A stretch of DNA of 64,000 bases from contig NZ_NEVL01000007.1 of assembly GCF_002261335.1 (NCBI RefSeq), positions 1 through 64,000 of the forward strand, read 5' to 3'. Numbering within the stretch: position 1 is the stretch's first letter; every line of letters begins with the position of its first letter. The stretch comes from Bordetella genomosp. 1 (GTDB lineage: Bacteria > Pseudomonadota > Gammaproteobacteria > Burkholderiales > Burkholderiaceae_B). Below the pieces are notes generated by a model. It worked only from the letters and a program-made list of their open reading frames with translations. It did not search any database and was not told the origin of the DNA. The position numbers were made by a program, and so were the translations under genes. Of the stretch, positions 54,834 to 63,683 are shown piece by piece.

Positions 54834-56165
54834 ATGAAGCGTCTTAACCTGAAACTGGCGGCCGCCGTCATGGCCGCGACCGGCGCGCTGGGCGCCATCG
54901 CCACTCCGGCGCTCGCGGCCGAGGAGCAGTTCGTGCCGCTGCTGGTGTATCGCACCGGCTCGTTCGCGCCGCTCGGCATTCCCTGGGCCGACGGCAAGCT
55001 CGACTACCTGAAGCTGGTGAACGAGCGCGACGGCGGCGTCAACGGCGTGAAGATCACCTACGAGGAATGCGAGACCGCCTACGCCACCGACCGCGGCGTG
55101 GAATGCTACGAGCGCCTGAAGACCCGCGGCACGGGCGCCTCCGGCTTCGACACCCAGTCCACCGGCATCACCTTTGCCGTGTCCGACAAGGCCATCGTCG
55201 ACAAGGTGCCGGTCGAGACCATGGGCTACGGCCTGTCGCAATCGGTCGACGGCTCGGTGTTCGAATGGAACTTCCCGCTGCTGGGCACCTACTGGACCGC
55301 CGCCGACGTGATGATCCAGGACATCGCCAAGAAGGAAGGCGGGATGGACAAGCTCAAGGGCAAGAAGATCGCCCTGGTCTATCACGACTCGCCCTACGGC
55401 AAGGAGCCGATCCCGCTGCTGCAGAAGCGCGCGGCCAAGGAAGGCTTCGAGCTGCTGCTGTATCCGGTCACCGCGCCGGGCGTGGAACAGAAATCGACCT
55501 GGCTGCAGATCCGCCAGCAGCGTCCCGCCTACGTGCTGCTCTGGAGCGCCGGCATCATGACGCCGACCGCCATCCGCGAGGCCCAGGCCAGCGGCTACCC
55601 GCGCGACAAGATGTACGCGATCTGGTGGGCCGGCTCCGAGGGCGACGTGAAGGATCTGGGCGACGTGGCCAAGGGCTACAACGCGATCACGATCCACAAC
55701 AGCGCGGCCACCGGCAAGGTCTATGACGACCTGAAGAAGTTCGTCTACGACAAGGGCCAGGGCGCCGACAAATCGGGCAAGACCACGCTGGGCACCATCG
55801 CCCACACGCGCGGCATGATGATCTCGATGATGCAGGTCGAGGCCATCCGCACCGCGCAGGAGAAGTACGGCAAGGGCAAGGCGCTCACGCCCGAGCAGGT
55901 GCGCTGGGGCTTCGAGAACCTCAACATCACCCAGGAACGGCTCAACGAGCTCGGCTTCGGCGACATCATGCGCCCGGTCAAGACCTCGTGCAGCAACCAC
56001 ATGGGCGATGACTGGGCCCGCATCGTGCAATGGGACGGCGCCAAGTTCCAGGTCAAGAGCGACTGGTACCAGGCCGACCGGGCGCTGCTCGATCCGCTGG
56101 TCAAGGAAGCCGCGGCCAAGTACGCCAAGGAAAAGAACATCACCCCGCGCAAGTGCGAGGGCTGA
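54834..56165 (+). CDS. ABC substrate-binding protein of family 4 (liv-type, second cluster)
   Basis: A 443-residue periplasmic receptor, longer than typical LivK (about 370). The signal peptide is about residues 1-29 (ending TPALAA). Mature part: FVPLLVYRTGSFAPLGIPWADGKLDYLKLVNERDGGVNG, ALVYHDSPYGKEPIPLLQKRA and C-terminal KEKNITPRKCEG. The longer members of this group often serve aromatic or fatty carboxylates. ATG at 54834 has aggaggtaaatggag upstream; the ATG at 54828 is too close to the aggagg. Two hairpins follow the stop. Confidence 0.88.
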   Translation: MKRLNLKLAAAVMAATGALGAIATPALAAEEQFVPLLVYRTGSFAPLGIPWADGKLDYLKLVNERDGGVNGVKITYEECETAYATDRGVECYERLKTRGTGASGFDTQSTGITFAVSDKAIVDKVPVETMGYGLSQSVDGSVFEWNFPLLGTYWTAADVMIQDIAKKEGGMDKLKGKKIALVYHDSPYGKEPIPLLQKRAAKEGFELLLYPVTAPGVEQKSTWLQIRQQRPAYVLLWSAGIMTPTAIREAQASGYPRDKMYAIWWAGSEGDVKDLGDVAKGYNAITIHNSAATGKVYDDLKKFVYDKGQGADKSGKTTLGTIAHTRGMMISMMQVEAIRTAQEKYGKGKALTPEQVRWGFENLNITQERLNELGFGDIMRPVKTSCSNHMGDDWARIVQWDGAKFQVKSDWYQADRALLDPLVKEAAAKYAKEKNITPRKCEG

Positions 56166-56171
56166 TGCACG

Positions 56172-56237
56172 GCCGCCTTCAGCGTCGGCGCTGAAGGCGG
56201 CGCCTTGGCATCGCAGCCGCCGGCTCCGGCCGGCGGC
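56172..56237. promoter_or_regulatory. Two strong stem-loops between the receptor and livF genes
   Basis: First stem gccgccttcagcg / cgctgaaggcggc (56172-56184 and 56189-56201, 13 bp, loop tcgg); second stem gccgccggc / gccggcggc (56216-56224 and 56229-56237). Neither has a T-tract. As in the first cluster, they sit right after the receptor gene and may stabilise its mRNA. Confidence 0.75.
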
Positions 56238-56257
56238 GTCTCCACCCAGGAATCCCC

Positions 56258-57100
56258 ATGATCGCAGCCTCTCCGACTCCCGAACGCACCGAACCGGCGC
56301 GCACGCTGCTCGACGTCAACGGCATCGAGGTGATCTACAACCACGTGATACTGGTGCTCAAGGGCGTGTCGCTGCGCGTGCCCGAAGGCGCGATCGTGGC
56401 GCTGCTGGGCGCCAACGGCGCCGGCAAGACCACCACGCTGCGCGCGGTATCGAACCTGCTCAAGGGCGAACGCGGCGACGTCACCAAGGGCTATATCCAG
56501 TATCGCGACGAACGCATCGAGCGCCTGTCGCCGGCCGAGCTGGTCAAGCGCGGCGTGGTCCAGGTGATGGAGGGGCGCCACTGTTTCGCCCACCTCACCG
56601 TCGAGGACAACCTGCTGACGGGCGCCTACACGCGCAATCTCGGCCGCGGCGAGATCAGCGCCGCGCTCGACCGCGTGTACCAGTATTTCCCGCGCCTGAA
56701 GCAGCGCCGCACCAGCCAGTCCGGCTACACCTCCGGCGGCGAACAGCAGATGACCGCCATCGGCCGCGCGCTGATGGCCAGCCCCAACATGATCCTGCTC
56801 GACGAGCCCTCCATGGGCCTGGCGCCCCAGATCGTCGAGGAGATCTTCGAGATCGTGCGCGACCTGAACCAGCGCGAACGCGTGAGCTTCCTGCTGGCCG
56901 AACAGAACACCAACATCGCGCTGCGCTATGCCGACTACGGCTACATCCTGGAGAACGGGCGCGTGATGATGGACGGCGCGGCCAGCGACCTGGCCGAGAA
57001 CGAAGACGTGAAGGAGTTCTACCTCGGCATTTCCAGCGGCGAGCGCAAAAGCTTCCGCGACCAGAAGTTCTACCGCCGGCGCAAGCGCTGGCTGGCCTGA
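56258..57100 (+). CDS. livF: Branched-chain amino-acid-type ABC ATPase, LivF-like
   Basis: A 280-residue ATPase with Walker A GANGAGKTTTLRAV, signature TSGGEQQMTAIGRALM, Walker B MILLDEPSMGLAP. The C-terminus is 25 residues longer than usual LivF and basic (RKSFRDQKFYRRRKRWLA), typical of LivF proteins encoded with acyl-CoA ligases. It precedes the PaaK-like gene by 36 bp. Confidence 0.92.
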   Translation: MIAASPTPERTEPARTLLDVNGIEVIYNHVILVLKGVSLRVPEGAIVALLGANGAGKTTTLRAVSNLLKGERGDVTKGYIQYRDERIERLSPAELVKRGVVQVMEGRHCFAHLTVEDNLLTGAYTRNLGRGEISAALDRVYQYFPRLKQRRTSQSGYTSGGEQQMTAIGRALMASPNMILLDEPSMGLAPQIVEEIFEIVRDLNQRERVSFLLAEQNTNIALRYADYGYILENGRVMMDGAASDLAENEDVKEFYLGISSGERKSFRDQKFYRRRKRWLA

Positions 57101-57136
57101 TCCCGTTTCAACGCACACGTGTGAGGGTGCGAACCC

Positions 57137-58414
57137 ATGTCCGAGTACTTCGACGCACAGGAAATCCGGCCGCCCGAAGAGCGCGAGGCGGCGCTCATGC
57201 GCGCCCTGCCGGATGCCATCGCCCATGCCCAGGCACACGCGCCCGCCATCGCGGCGCAGCTGGCCGGCATCGATCCGCGCCAGATCACCAGCCGCCAGGC
57301 CCTGGCCCGGCTGCCGGTGCTGCGCAAGCATGAGCTGCTCGAGCGCCAGCAGGCCCGCCGCGCCAGCGACACCGACGGCGGCGCCGTGCGCGCCTTCGGC
57401 GGCTATGCCGCGGTCGGCTGGGGCCAGGCGCTGCGGGTGTTCGCCTCGCCCGGGCCGATCTACGAACCCGAGGGCGCGCGCACCGATTACTGGCGCTTCG
57501 CCCGCGCACTGCATGCGGCGGGGTTCCGCGCCGGCGAGCTGGCCTACAACTGCTTCTCCTATCACTTCACCCCTGCCGGCTCCATGATGGAGACCGCCGC
57601 GCACGCGGTGGGCTGCACGGTGTTTCCGGGCGGCACCGGCCAGACCGAGCAGCAGGTGCGCGCGATCGCCGATCTCGCGCCCTCCGGCTACACGGGCACG
57701 CCGAGCTTTCTCAAGATCATCCTGGAGAAGGCCGACGAACTCGGCATCCGGCTCGATTCGCTGCGCCGCGCGCTGGTGTCGGGCGAGGCCTTCCCGCCGT
57801 CGCTGCGCGACTGGCTGGCCGCGCGCGGCATCGCCGGCTACCAGGCCTACGGCAGCGCAGACCTGGGCATGATCGCGTTCGAGACCCCGGCCCGCGAGGG
57901 CCTGGTGCTGGGCGAAGACCTGATCCTCGAGATCGTGCGCCCCGGCACCGGCGAGCCCGTGCCCGACGGCGAGGTGGGCGAAGTGGTCGTGACCACGCTC
58001 AACCCCGACTATCCGCTGGTGCGCTTCGGCACCGGCGACCTGTCGGCCATCATGCCGGGCCCCTCGCCCTGCGGCCGCACCAACGTGCGCATCCGCGGCT
58101 GGATGGGTCGCGCCGACCAGACCACCAAGGTGCGCGGCATGTTCGTGCATCCCTCGCAGGTGGCCGAGGTGGTGCGGCGTCATCCCGAGATCGGCCGCGC
58201 CCGCCTGGTCATCAGCGGCAGCACCGGCTCCGACCGCATGGTGCTGCGGGTGGAGAGCGCCACGCCGGCGGCAGCCCAGGATGCCGCGCTCGCCGCGCGC
58301 GTCGCCGAGTCGGTGCGCGAGCTCACCAAGCTGCGGGCCGACGTGGAATGGGCCGAGCCGGGCGCGCTGCCCAACGACGGCAAGGTCATCGACGACGTGC
58401 GCAGCTACGAATGA
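57137..58414 (+). CDS. Phenylacetate-CoA ligase-like AMP-forming ligase
   Basis: A 425-residue adenylate-forming enzyme of the PaaK type. LPVLRKHELLERQ near the N-terminus, PSGYTGTPSFLKIILEKADELGI, AYGSADLGMIAFE, LVRFGTGDLSAI and the C-terminal domain GRADQTTKVRGMFVHPSQVAEV are present. PaaK activates phenylacetate to its CoA ester; the exact acid here is unknown, but the place at the end of a liv-type uptake cluster suggests an imported aromatic or related acid. Confidence 0.88.
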   Translation: MSEYFDAQEIRPPEEREAALMRALPDAIAHAQAHAPAIAAQLAGIDPRQITSRQALARLPVLRKHELLERQQARRASDTDGGAVRAFGGYAAVGWGQALRVFASPGPIYEPEGARTDYWRFARALHAAGFRAGELAYNCFSYHFTPAGSMMETAAHAVGCTVFPGGTGQTEQQVRAIADLAPSGYTGTPSFLKIILEKADELGIRLDSLRRALVSGEAFPPSLRDWLAARGIAGYQAYGSADLGMIAFETPAREGLVLGEDLILEIVRPGTGEPVPDGEVGEVVVTTLNPDYPLVRFGTGDLSAIMPGPSPCGRTNVRIRGWMGRADQTTKVRGMFVHPSQVAEVVRRHPEIGRARLVISGSTGSDRMVLRVESATPAAAQDAALAARVAESVRELTKLRADVEWAEPGALPNDGKVIDDVRSYE

Positions 58415-58504
58415 GCCGTGCCGGGCGGGCCGCCGGCCCGTCCGGTTGTAGCGCGCCATGCCGTGCAGATATGATGGACCGGTAGCCTCACCGACGTCCA
58501 CGCC

Positions 58505-59377
58505 ATGCCCTCTGCCGTCCCGCCCGCCATCGCCGCGTTCTACGACACCGTCACCGGCACGGTCTCGTACGTGGTGCACGACCGCCCCGGCGGCGTGTGC
58601 GCGGTGATCGACCCGGTGCTCGACTTCGATCCGAAGTCGGGCCGCACCAGCACCGCGGGCGCGGCCCGCATCCGCGATCACGTGCGGGCGCAGGGCCTGA
58701 CCACCGCCTGGATCCTCGAAACCCACGCCCACGCCGACCACCTGTCGGCGGCGCCGTGGCTGCAGCGCGAGCTGGGCGGCGTGATCGCCATCGGCGAGCA
58801 GATCCGCGCCGTGCAGGGCGTGTTCAAGCCCATCTTCAATCTGGAGCCCGCGTTCCGCCCCGACGGCTCGCAGTTCGGCCATCTGTTCGCGGCCGGCGAG
58901 ACCTTCCCGATCGGCACGCTCGTGGCCGAGGCCCTGCACGTGCCGGGCCACACGCCGGCCGACATGGCCTATCGCATCGGCGACGCGGTGTTCGTGGGCG
59001 ACACGCTGTTCATGCCCGACGTGGGCACGGCGCGCTGCGACTTCCCCGGCGGCAACGCGGAGTCGCTCTACCGCTCGATCCGGCGCCTGCTGAGCCTGCC
59101 GCCCGAGACCCGCCTGTTCATGTGCCACGACTACCCGCCCGCCGGCCGCGAGGCCGCCTGGGAAACCACCGTGGCCACGCAACGCGCGCACAACATCCAC
59201 GTGCACGACGGGGTGACGGAGGCCGGATTCGTGGCGATGCGCACCGCGCGCGACGCCACCCTTGGCATGCCGACGCTGATCCTGCCGGCCATCCAGGTCA
59301 ACATCCGCGCCGGCCATTTCCCGCCGCCCGAGCCCGACGGCATGACCTATCTCAAACTGCCCGTGGACAGGCTCTGA
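58505..59377 (+). CDS. Metallo-beta-lactamase-fold hydrolase, persulfide-dioxygenase-like
   Basis: A 290-residue metallo-beta-lactamase protein with the metal motif T-H-A-H-A-D-H (H74, H76, D78, H79), PGHTPADMAY and VGDTLFMPDVGTARCDFPGG, which is characteristic of ETHE1/Blh persulfide dioxygenases that oxidise glutathione persulfide. The C-terminal part has FMCHDYPP with the last ligand. No partner rhodanese or sulfide-quinone reductase is adjacent. Confidence 0.85.
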   Translation: MPSAVPPAIAAFYDTVTGTVSYVVHDRPGGVCAVIDPVLDFDPKSGRTSTAGAARIRDHVRAQGLTTAWILETHAHADHLSAAPWLQRELGGVIAIGEQIRAVQGVFKPIFNLEPAFRPDGSQFGHLFAAGETFPIGTLVAEALHVPGHTPADMAYRIGDAVFVGDTLFMPDVGTARCDFPGGNAESLYRSIRRLLSLPPETRLFMCHDYPPAGREAAWETTVATQRAHNIHVHDGVTEAGFVAMRTARDATLGMPTLILPAIQVNIRAGHFPPPEPDGMTYLKLPVDRL

Positions 59378-59455
59378 CGCCCCCACGTGGCACTTGCGCG
59401 CGGCGCGGGTTATCCGGCAACATCGGCCGATCATGAATCCCCCTGCCCCGTGCCG

Positions 59456-60928
59456 ATGATGTTCGCCGAAGCGCAAGCCGATCCCGCCCTGCCCAAAGAC
59501 GAGTTCAAGACCCTCGAGGCGCGCCTGCGGGTGGCGCTGCTGAAGTCCCAATACGACCGGCTGCAGCGCGGCGACCGCACCCTGCTGATCGTGGTCGCCG
59601 GCATCGACGGCGCCGGCAAGGGCGAGACCATCAACCAGCTCAACGAGTGGATGGACCCGCGTCACATCCACACGATGGCCTTCGGCCCGCCCGACAACGA
59701 AGAGGCGGCGCGTCCGCCGTTCTGGCGCTACTGGAACGCGCTGCCCGCGAAGGGCCAGACCGGCATCGTGTTCGGCTCCTGGTACGTGCCGTTGCTGAAG
59801 GAGGCGGCGCGCAAGAAGCAGCGCCCCGAGCGCATCGAGGCCTGCGCCGCCCAGATCCGCCGCTTCGAGGCGCTGCTCGCCGCCGAGGGCGTGCAGATCG
59901 TCAAGCTCTGGTACCACCTGTCGGCCGACGCCCAATCCGAGCGCATCAAGCGCCTGCTCGAAAGCCCCGAAACGGCCTGGCAAGTGACGCCGGCCGATCG
60001 CAAGGTGCGCAAGCACTACGACCGCGTGCGCGACGCCGGCCAGATCGCGCTGGCGCACACCGACGCCGATCACGCACCGTGGGTCGTGATCCCGAGCGCC
60101 GACGACAACATGCGCATGGTGCGCACCGCCGAGGCCGTGCTGGCCACCATGAAACGGCGCGCCATCCCGCGCGCCTCGCGCGCTTTCGCGCTGCAATCGG
60201 TGCGGCCCGGCCGCATCCCCGATCGCCTGGGCGAGCTCGATTACGAGGCGCGCGAGGAAAAGCACGACTACGAGGTCGAGCTCGGCCTGCTGCAGGGCCA
60301 GCTCGCGCGGCTGGTGCGTTCCGACAAATTCAAGCAGCGCTCGCTGATCCTCGCCTTCGAGGGCCAGGACGCGGCCGGCAAGGGCGGCGCGATCCGCCGC
60401 GTGACGCGCGCGCTCGACGCCCGCCAGTACGACATCACGCCGGTCGCCGCGCCGAGTGCGCACGAGCTGGCGCGGCCCTATCTGTGGCGCTTCTGGCGCC
60501 GCGTGCCGCGCCAGGGCCGCATCGCCATCTTCGACCGCACCTGGTACGGCCGCGTGCTGGTCGAGCGGGTCGAGAAGCTGGCCCACGCGGCCGACTGGCG
60601 CCGCGCCTATGGCGAGATCAACGACTTCGAACGCCAGCTCAGCGACCACGGCGCCATCGTGCTGAAGTTCTGGCTGGCGGTCACGCCGGCCGTGCAGCTG
60701 CAGCGCTTCAAGGAGCGCGAGCGCACGCCGTTCAAGCAGTTCAAGATCACGCCCGACGACTGGCGCAACCGCAAGAAGTGGCCCGACTACGCCCAGGCGG
60801 CCAACGAGATGATGGCCCGCACCGACATGCCCGAGGCGCCGTGGCACCTGATTTCCAGCAACGACAAGCGCTACGCGCGGCTGCAGGTGCTGCGCCACAT
60901 CGTCAAGGCGCTCGAAGACCAGCTCTGA
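59456..60928 (+). CDS. pap: Polyphosphate:AMP phosphotransferase
   Basis: A 490-residue protein made of two PPK2 domains in tandem. The first P-loop is AGIDGAGKGET (48-58), the second EGQDAAGKGG (about 300). WYVPLLKEAARKK and FDRTWYGRVLVERVE are the matching lid stretches. The fused two-domain type converts AMP to ADP with polyphosphate as phosphate donor. The ATG at 59456 (or the one at 59459) fits; an upstream in-frame GTG at 59387 adds unrelated sequence. It lies 24 bp ahead of the GNAT gene. Confidence 0.92.
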   Translation: MMFAEAQADPALPKDEFKTLEARLRVALLKSQYDRLQRGDRTLLIVVAGIDGAGKGETINQLNEWMDPRHIHTMAFGPPDNEEAARPPFWRYWNALPAKGQTGIVFGSWYVPLLKEAARKKQRPERIEACAAQIRRFEALLAAEGVQIVKLWYHLSADAQSERIKRLLESPETAWQVTPADRKVRKHYDRVRDAGQIALAHTDADHAPWVVIPSADDNMRMVRTAEAVLATMKRRAIPRASRAFALQSVRPGRIPDRLGELDYEAREEKHDYEVELGLLQGQLARLVRSDKFKQRSLILAFEGQDAAGKGGAIRRVTRALDARQYDITPVAAPSAHELARPYLWRFWRRVPRQGRIAIFDRTWYGRVLVERVEKLAHAADWRRAYGEINDFERQLSDHGAIVLKFWLAVTPAVQLQRFKERERTPFKQFKITPDDWRNRKKWPDYAQAANEMMARTDMPEAPWHLISSNDKRYARLQVLRHIVKALEDQL

Positions 60929-60951
60929 CCCACTCTCATCCAGGATCCGCC

Positions 60952-61398
60952 ATGACCATCGACATCCGCCCCATCACCCAGGCCGACTTCGACGCCTGGC
61001 TGCCGCTGTGGAAGGGCTACCAGGCCTTCTACAACGTCGACATCGCCGAGGCCGTCACCCGCACCACGTGGGCGCGCCTGCTCGACCCCGCCGAGCCCAT
61101 GCACTGCGCACTGGCCATCGTGGGCGGCCAGGCGGTGGGCATGGTGCACTGGATCTATCACCGCTCCACCTGGACCACCGGCAACTACGTCTACCTGCAG
61201 GATCTGTTCACCGCCTCCGAGGCGCGCGGCAAGGGCGCGGGCCGGGCCCTGATCGAGCACGTGTATGCGGATGCCAGGGCCCACGACGCGGCGCGCGTGT
61301 ACTGGCTCACCCACGAATCCAACCACACCGCGATGCAGCTCTACGACCACATCGCCGACCGGCCCGGCTTCGTGCAATACCGCAAGGTGCTCGGATGA
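60952..61398 (+). CDS. GNAT-family N-acetyltransferase
   Basis: A 148-residue acetyltransferase. IRPITQADFDAWLPLWKGY is the beta-1/alpha-1 start, and the acetyl-CoA loop follows VYLQDLFTASEARGKGAGRALIEHVYADAR. WLTHESNHTAMQLYDHIADRPGFVQYRK is typical of the C-terminus. Substrate unknown. Its stop overlaps the HIT gene by 4 bp. Confidence 0.9.
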   Translation: MTIDIRPITQADFDAWLPLWKGYQAFYNVDIAEAVTRTTWARLLDPAEPMHCALAIVGGQAVGMVHWIYHRSTWTTGNYVYLQDLFTASEARGKGAGRALIEHVYADARAHDAARVYWLTHESNHTAMQLYDHIADRPGFVQYRKVLG

Positions 61399-61859
61399 GC
61401 GCGCACGACCCGGCCTGCCCGCTGTGCACCGAAGACGGCGGCACGCTGCTGTGGCGCGGCCAGCATCTGCGCGTGATCGAGGCGGCCGAGCCCGACTATC
61501 CCGGCTTCACGCGGGTGGTCTGGAACGGCCACATCCCCGAAATGACCAGCCTATCGAACCACGGCCGCGAGCTGATGATGCGCGCGGTGTGGGCGGTGGA
61601 GCAGGCCCAGCGCGACATCCTGCAGCCGCACAAGATCAACCTGGCCTCGCTGGGCAACATGGTGCCGCACCTGCACTGGCACGTGATCGCGCGCTGGCGC
61701 GAAGACCGGCACTTTCCGGCGCCGGTGTGGGCCGCGCCGCGCGCGGCCGACGCCGCCGACGCGGCGGCCTGGCAGGCCCGCCACCAGGCCGTCTCGGCGC
61801 TGCTGCCGCGCTACCGCGACCGCGTCGTCGAGGCGATGAACGCGCTGCTCTGGCACTGA
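61395..61859 (+). CDS. HIT-family hydrolase
   Basis: A 154-residue protein with the histidine triad PHLHWHVIARW (H92, H94, H96) typical of Hint/Fhit-type nucleotidyl hydrolases; the N-terminal CPLC could bind zinc. HIT proteins hydrolyse adenosine 5'-monophosphoramidates or dinucleoside polyphosphates. It overlaps the GNAT gene by 4 bp. Confidence 0.9.
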   Translation: MSAHDPACPLCTEDGGTLLWRGQHLRVIEAAEPDYPGFTRVVWNGHIPEMTSLSNHGRELMMRAVWAVEQAQRDILQPHKINLASLGNMVPHLHWHVIARWREDRHFPAPVWAAPRAADAADAAAWQARHQAVSALLPRYRDRVVEAMNALLWH

Positions 61860-61872
61860 TCCGCGCCGCGCA

Positions 61873-62304
61873 TCACGACGCGCCGGCCGCCAGCGCCGCG
61901 CCGTCCTCGCGCGCCTGCTCCAGCAGCGCCAGCGCCGTGGCGCGCGCCGCGCCCAGGTCCGGCGCGGCCACGAACGGCACGCCGAACGCGCGCGTCATCT
62001 TCTCGGCCTGCGCCCGGGTGCGGGCCAGCGCCGAGGGATCCTGCTTGATCGCGATGAAGCCGCGGCAACGCTCGCGCAGGCGCGCCATGTTGGCGGTCTG
62101 CCACTGCACCATGGCCTTGCGGTCCTCGTGCGCGATCTCGGTGTCGAGGTCCAGCACGATCAACACGAACGCATCCGGTTGCGCGAGCAACCGTTCCATC
62201 TCGCCGATCCAGCGTTCGGCATAGCCCTGCGGCGCATGGCCGTGGCGCACCAGCACCAGCGGAAACTGCGACAGGTCGTGGTATTCGAAGTGGGTGAAGG
62301 TCAT
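61873..62304 (-). CDS. Conserved small protein of unknown function downstream of fur
   Basis: A 143-residue protein I do not recognise. Alternation of strands and helices (FPLVLVRHGHAPQGYAERWIGEMERLLAQPDAFVLIVLDLD) suggests an alpha/beta, SpoIIAA- or STAS-like fold, with no membrane segment. Its start overlaps the fur stop by 4 bp (ATGA), so it is co-translated with Fur and likely iron-linked, though no function can be named. It converges with the HIT gene. Confidence 0.65.
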   Translation of the reverse strand: MTFTHFEYHDLSQFPLVLVRHGHAPQGYAERWIGEMERLLAQPDAFVLIVLDLDTEIAHEDRKAMVQWQTANMARLRERCRGFIAIKQDPSALARTRAQAEKMTRAFGVPFVAAPDLGAARATALALLEQAREDGAALAAGAS

Positions 62305-62741
62305 TCGTACATTCCTTTCATGGGGGCCGGCGGCCGCGCGCAGCGGTCGCAGCAGCCATACAGCGACAGGCTGTAGCTGACGAGCGAGTAGCCCTGGCGC
62401 CGCGCGATGCGCTCGGCCAGCTGGGCCACCGCGGGATCGGCCGACTCGGCCACCTTGCCGCAGCGCGTGCAGATCACGTGGTCGTGACGGCCCTTGCCCG
62501 CCAGTTCGAACACGCTGTTGGCGGCATCGAAGTGATGCCGCACCAGCAACTCCGCGCGCACCAGCTGGCCCAGCACGCGGTACACGGTGGCCAGGCCGAC
62601 GTCGTGGCCGTGCGCCAGCAGTTCGCGGTAGACCTCGGCCGCGCCCAGATGGCGCGCCGGGTGGCGGTGGAAGACCTCGAGGATCTTCAGCCGGGGAAAA
62701 GTGGCGCGCATGCCCGCGCTCTGCAGGGGGGCCGGGTCCAT
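62301..62741 (-). CDS. Fur-family ferric uptake regulator
   Basis: A 146-residue Fur-family repressor. Winged helix AEVYRELLAHGHDVGLATVYRVLGQL, metal site GRHDHVICTRCGKVAE (H86, D87, H88, C91, C94) and the second zinc pair around C130/C134 in LYGCCDRC are visible. The ATG at 62741 has aaggag six bases upstream, whereas the ATG at 62747 lies on top of the aaggag. A Fur-box-like palindrome is 28 bp upstream. It could also be a zinc regulator (Zur); the context does not decide. Confidence 0.85.
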   Translation of the reverse strand: MDPAPLQSAGMRATFPRLKILEVFHRHPARHLGAAEVYRELLAHGHDVGLATVYRVLGQLVRAELLVRHHFDAANSVFELAGKGRHDHVICTRCGKVAESADPAVAQLAERIARRQGYSLVSYSLSLYGCCDRCARPPAPMKGMYE

Positions 62742-62768
62742 TTCCATCTCCTTGGGCGTTTCGTTGTT

Positions 62769-62787
62769 GAGAATGATGTACATTCCC
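62769..62787. promoter_or_regulatory. Fur-box-like palindrome between fur and the AraC gene
   Basis: The 19-mer gagaatgatgtacattccc agrees with the Fur consensus at 13 of 19 positions and has gaatg / cattc arms. It lies 28 bp upstream of the Fur gene start and about 54 bp upstream of the divergent AraC gene, so it could control both. Confidence 0.55.
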
Positions 62788-62840
62788 AAAGGAAACGGCT
62801 TGCGGGATTCCGACAACCTGTTCTTCAAACCTGCCAACTT

Positions 62841-63626
62841 ATGCTCGAGCTTCCTCTGCAGGCGATCGACCGCGACCGCGTCTTCACGCCGCTGCACCTC
62901 GACGGCGCGCGCCAGCCGCGCGGCATGCACGTGCCCGAGCATTCGCATCGCGACGGCATGCTGCTGCTGGTGCGCGAGGGGCTGGTGCTGGTGCAACGCG
63001 GCGATGCCGTCTGGCCGCTGCATCCGGGCCGGCTGGGCTGGGTGCCGCCGCAGCTGGCGCACGAGGCCCGCTGGTTCGGCCGCTCGCGCGGCACCCTGCT
63101 CTATGTGCGCAGCGACGCCTGCGCGAGCCTGCCGGCCGAGCCGCGGGTGTGGAGCCGCACCCCGCTGCTCGAGGCCCTGCTGCTGCGGCTCACCGAGAGC
63201 GAGCCCGGGCGCCTGCCCGGCACGCACGCGGAGCAGGTGTACGCCCTGCTCTGCGCCGAACTCGCGCTGAGCCAGGACGCGCCCTTCACCTTGCCGCTGC
63301 CGCGCGAGCGCCGCCTGCTCGAGCTGGCGCTGCGCCTGCTCGACGACCCCGCCGATCCCAGCGACATCGAGACCTGGGCGCACCGGGTCAGCATGTCGGC
63401 GCGCACCCTGATGCGGCGCTTCCGGCTCGAGACCGGCGTCACGCTCGGCCAGTGGCGCCAGCAGGCGCGCCTGCTGCGCGCGCTCGAGTTCCTCGCGCAT
63501 GGCCAGGCGGTCACCGACGTGGCGCTCGCCGTGGGCTACGAAAGCACCAGCGCCTTCATCGGCAGCTTCCGCGCCAGCTTCGGCGTCACGCCCAGCCAGT
63601 ACCACGCCCGCCTGCCGCCGGCCTGA
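62841..63626 (+). CDS. AraC-family transcriptional regulator
   Basis: A 261-residue regulator: an N-terminal cupin-type ligand domain (HVPEHSHRDGMLLLVREGLVLVQRGDAVWPLHPGRLGWVPP) and a C-terminal double helix-turn-helix (IETWAHRVSMSARTLMRRFRLETGVTLGQW and VTDVALAVGYESTSAFIGSFRASFGVTPSQYHAR). It is divergent from fur and shares the palindrome between them. Ligand unknown. Confidence 0.88.
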   Translation: MLELPLQAIDRDRVFTPLHLDGARQPRGMHVPEHSHRDGMLLLVREGLVLVQRGDAVWPLHPGRLGWVPPQLAHEARWFGRSRGTLLYVRSDACASLPAEPRVWSRTPLLEALLLRLTESEPGRLPGTHAEQVYALLCAELALSQDAPFTLPLPRERRLLELALRLLDDPADPSDIETWAHRVSMSARTLMRRFRLETGVTLGQWRQQARLLRALEFLAHGQAVTDVALAVGYESTSAFIGSFRASFGVTPSQYHARLPPA

Positions 63627-63683
63627 TCGGCGCATAATGCGCAGCTGTCATCAGCCGGGCGCAGGCCCGCGGGAAGCATCGTC

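Noticed and set aside
55745-60898. A 1717-codon open frame on the minus strand
   Set aside because: It runs antisense across livF, the PaaK-like ligase, the beta-lactamase-fold gene and pap, which are real genes. Long antisense frames are expected in GC-rich DNA with strong third-position bias, and its residues are low-complexity Ala/Arg/Gly/His.
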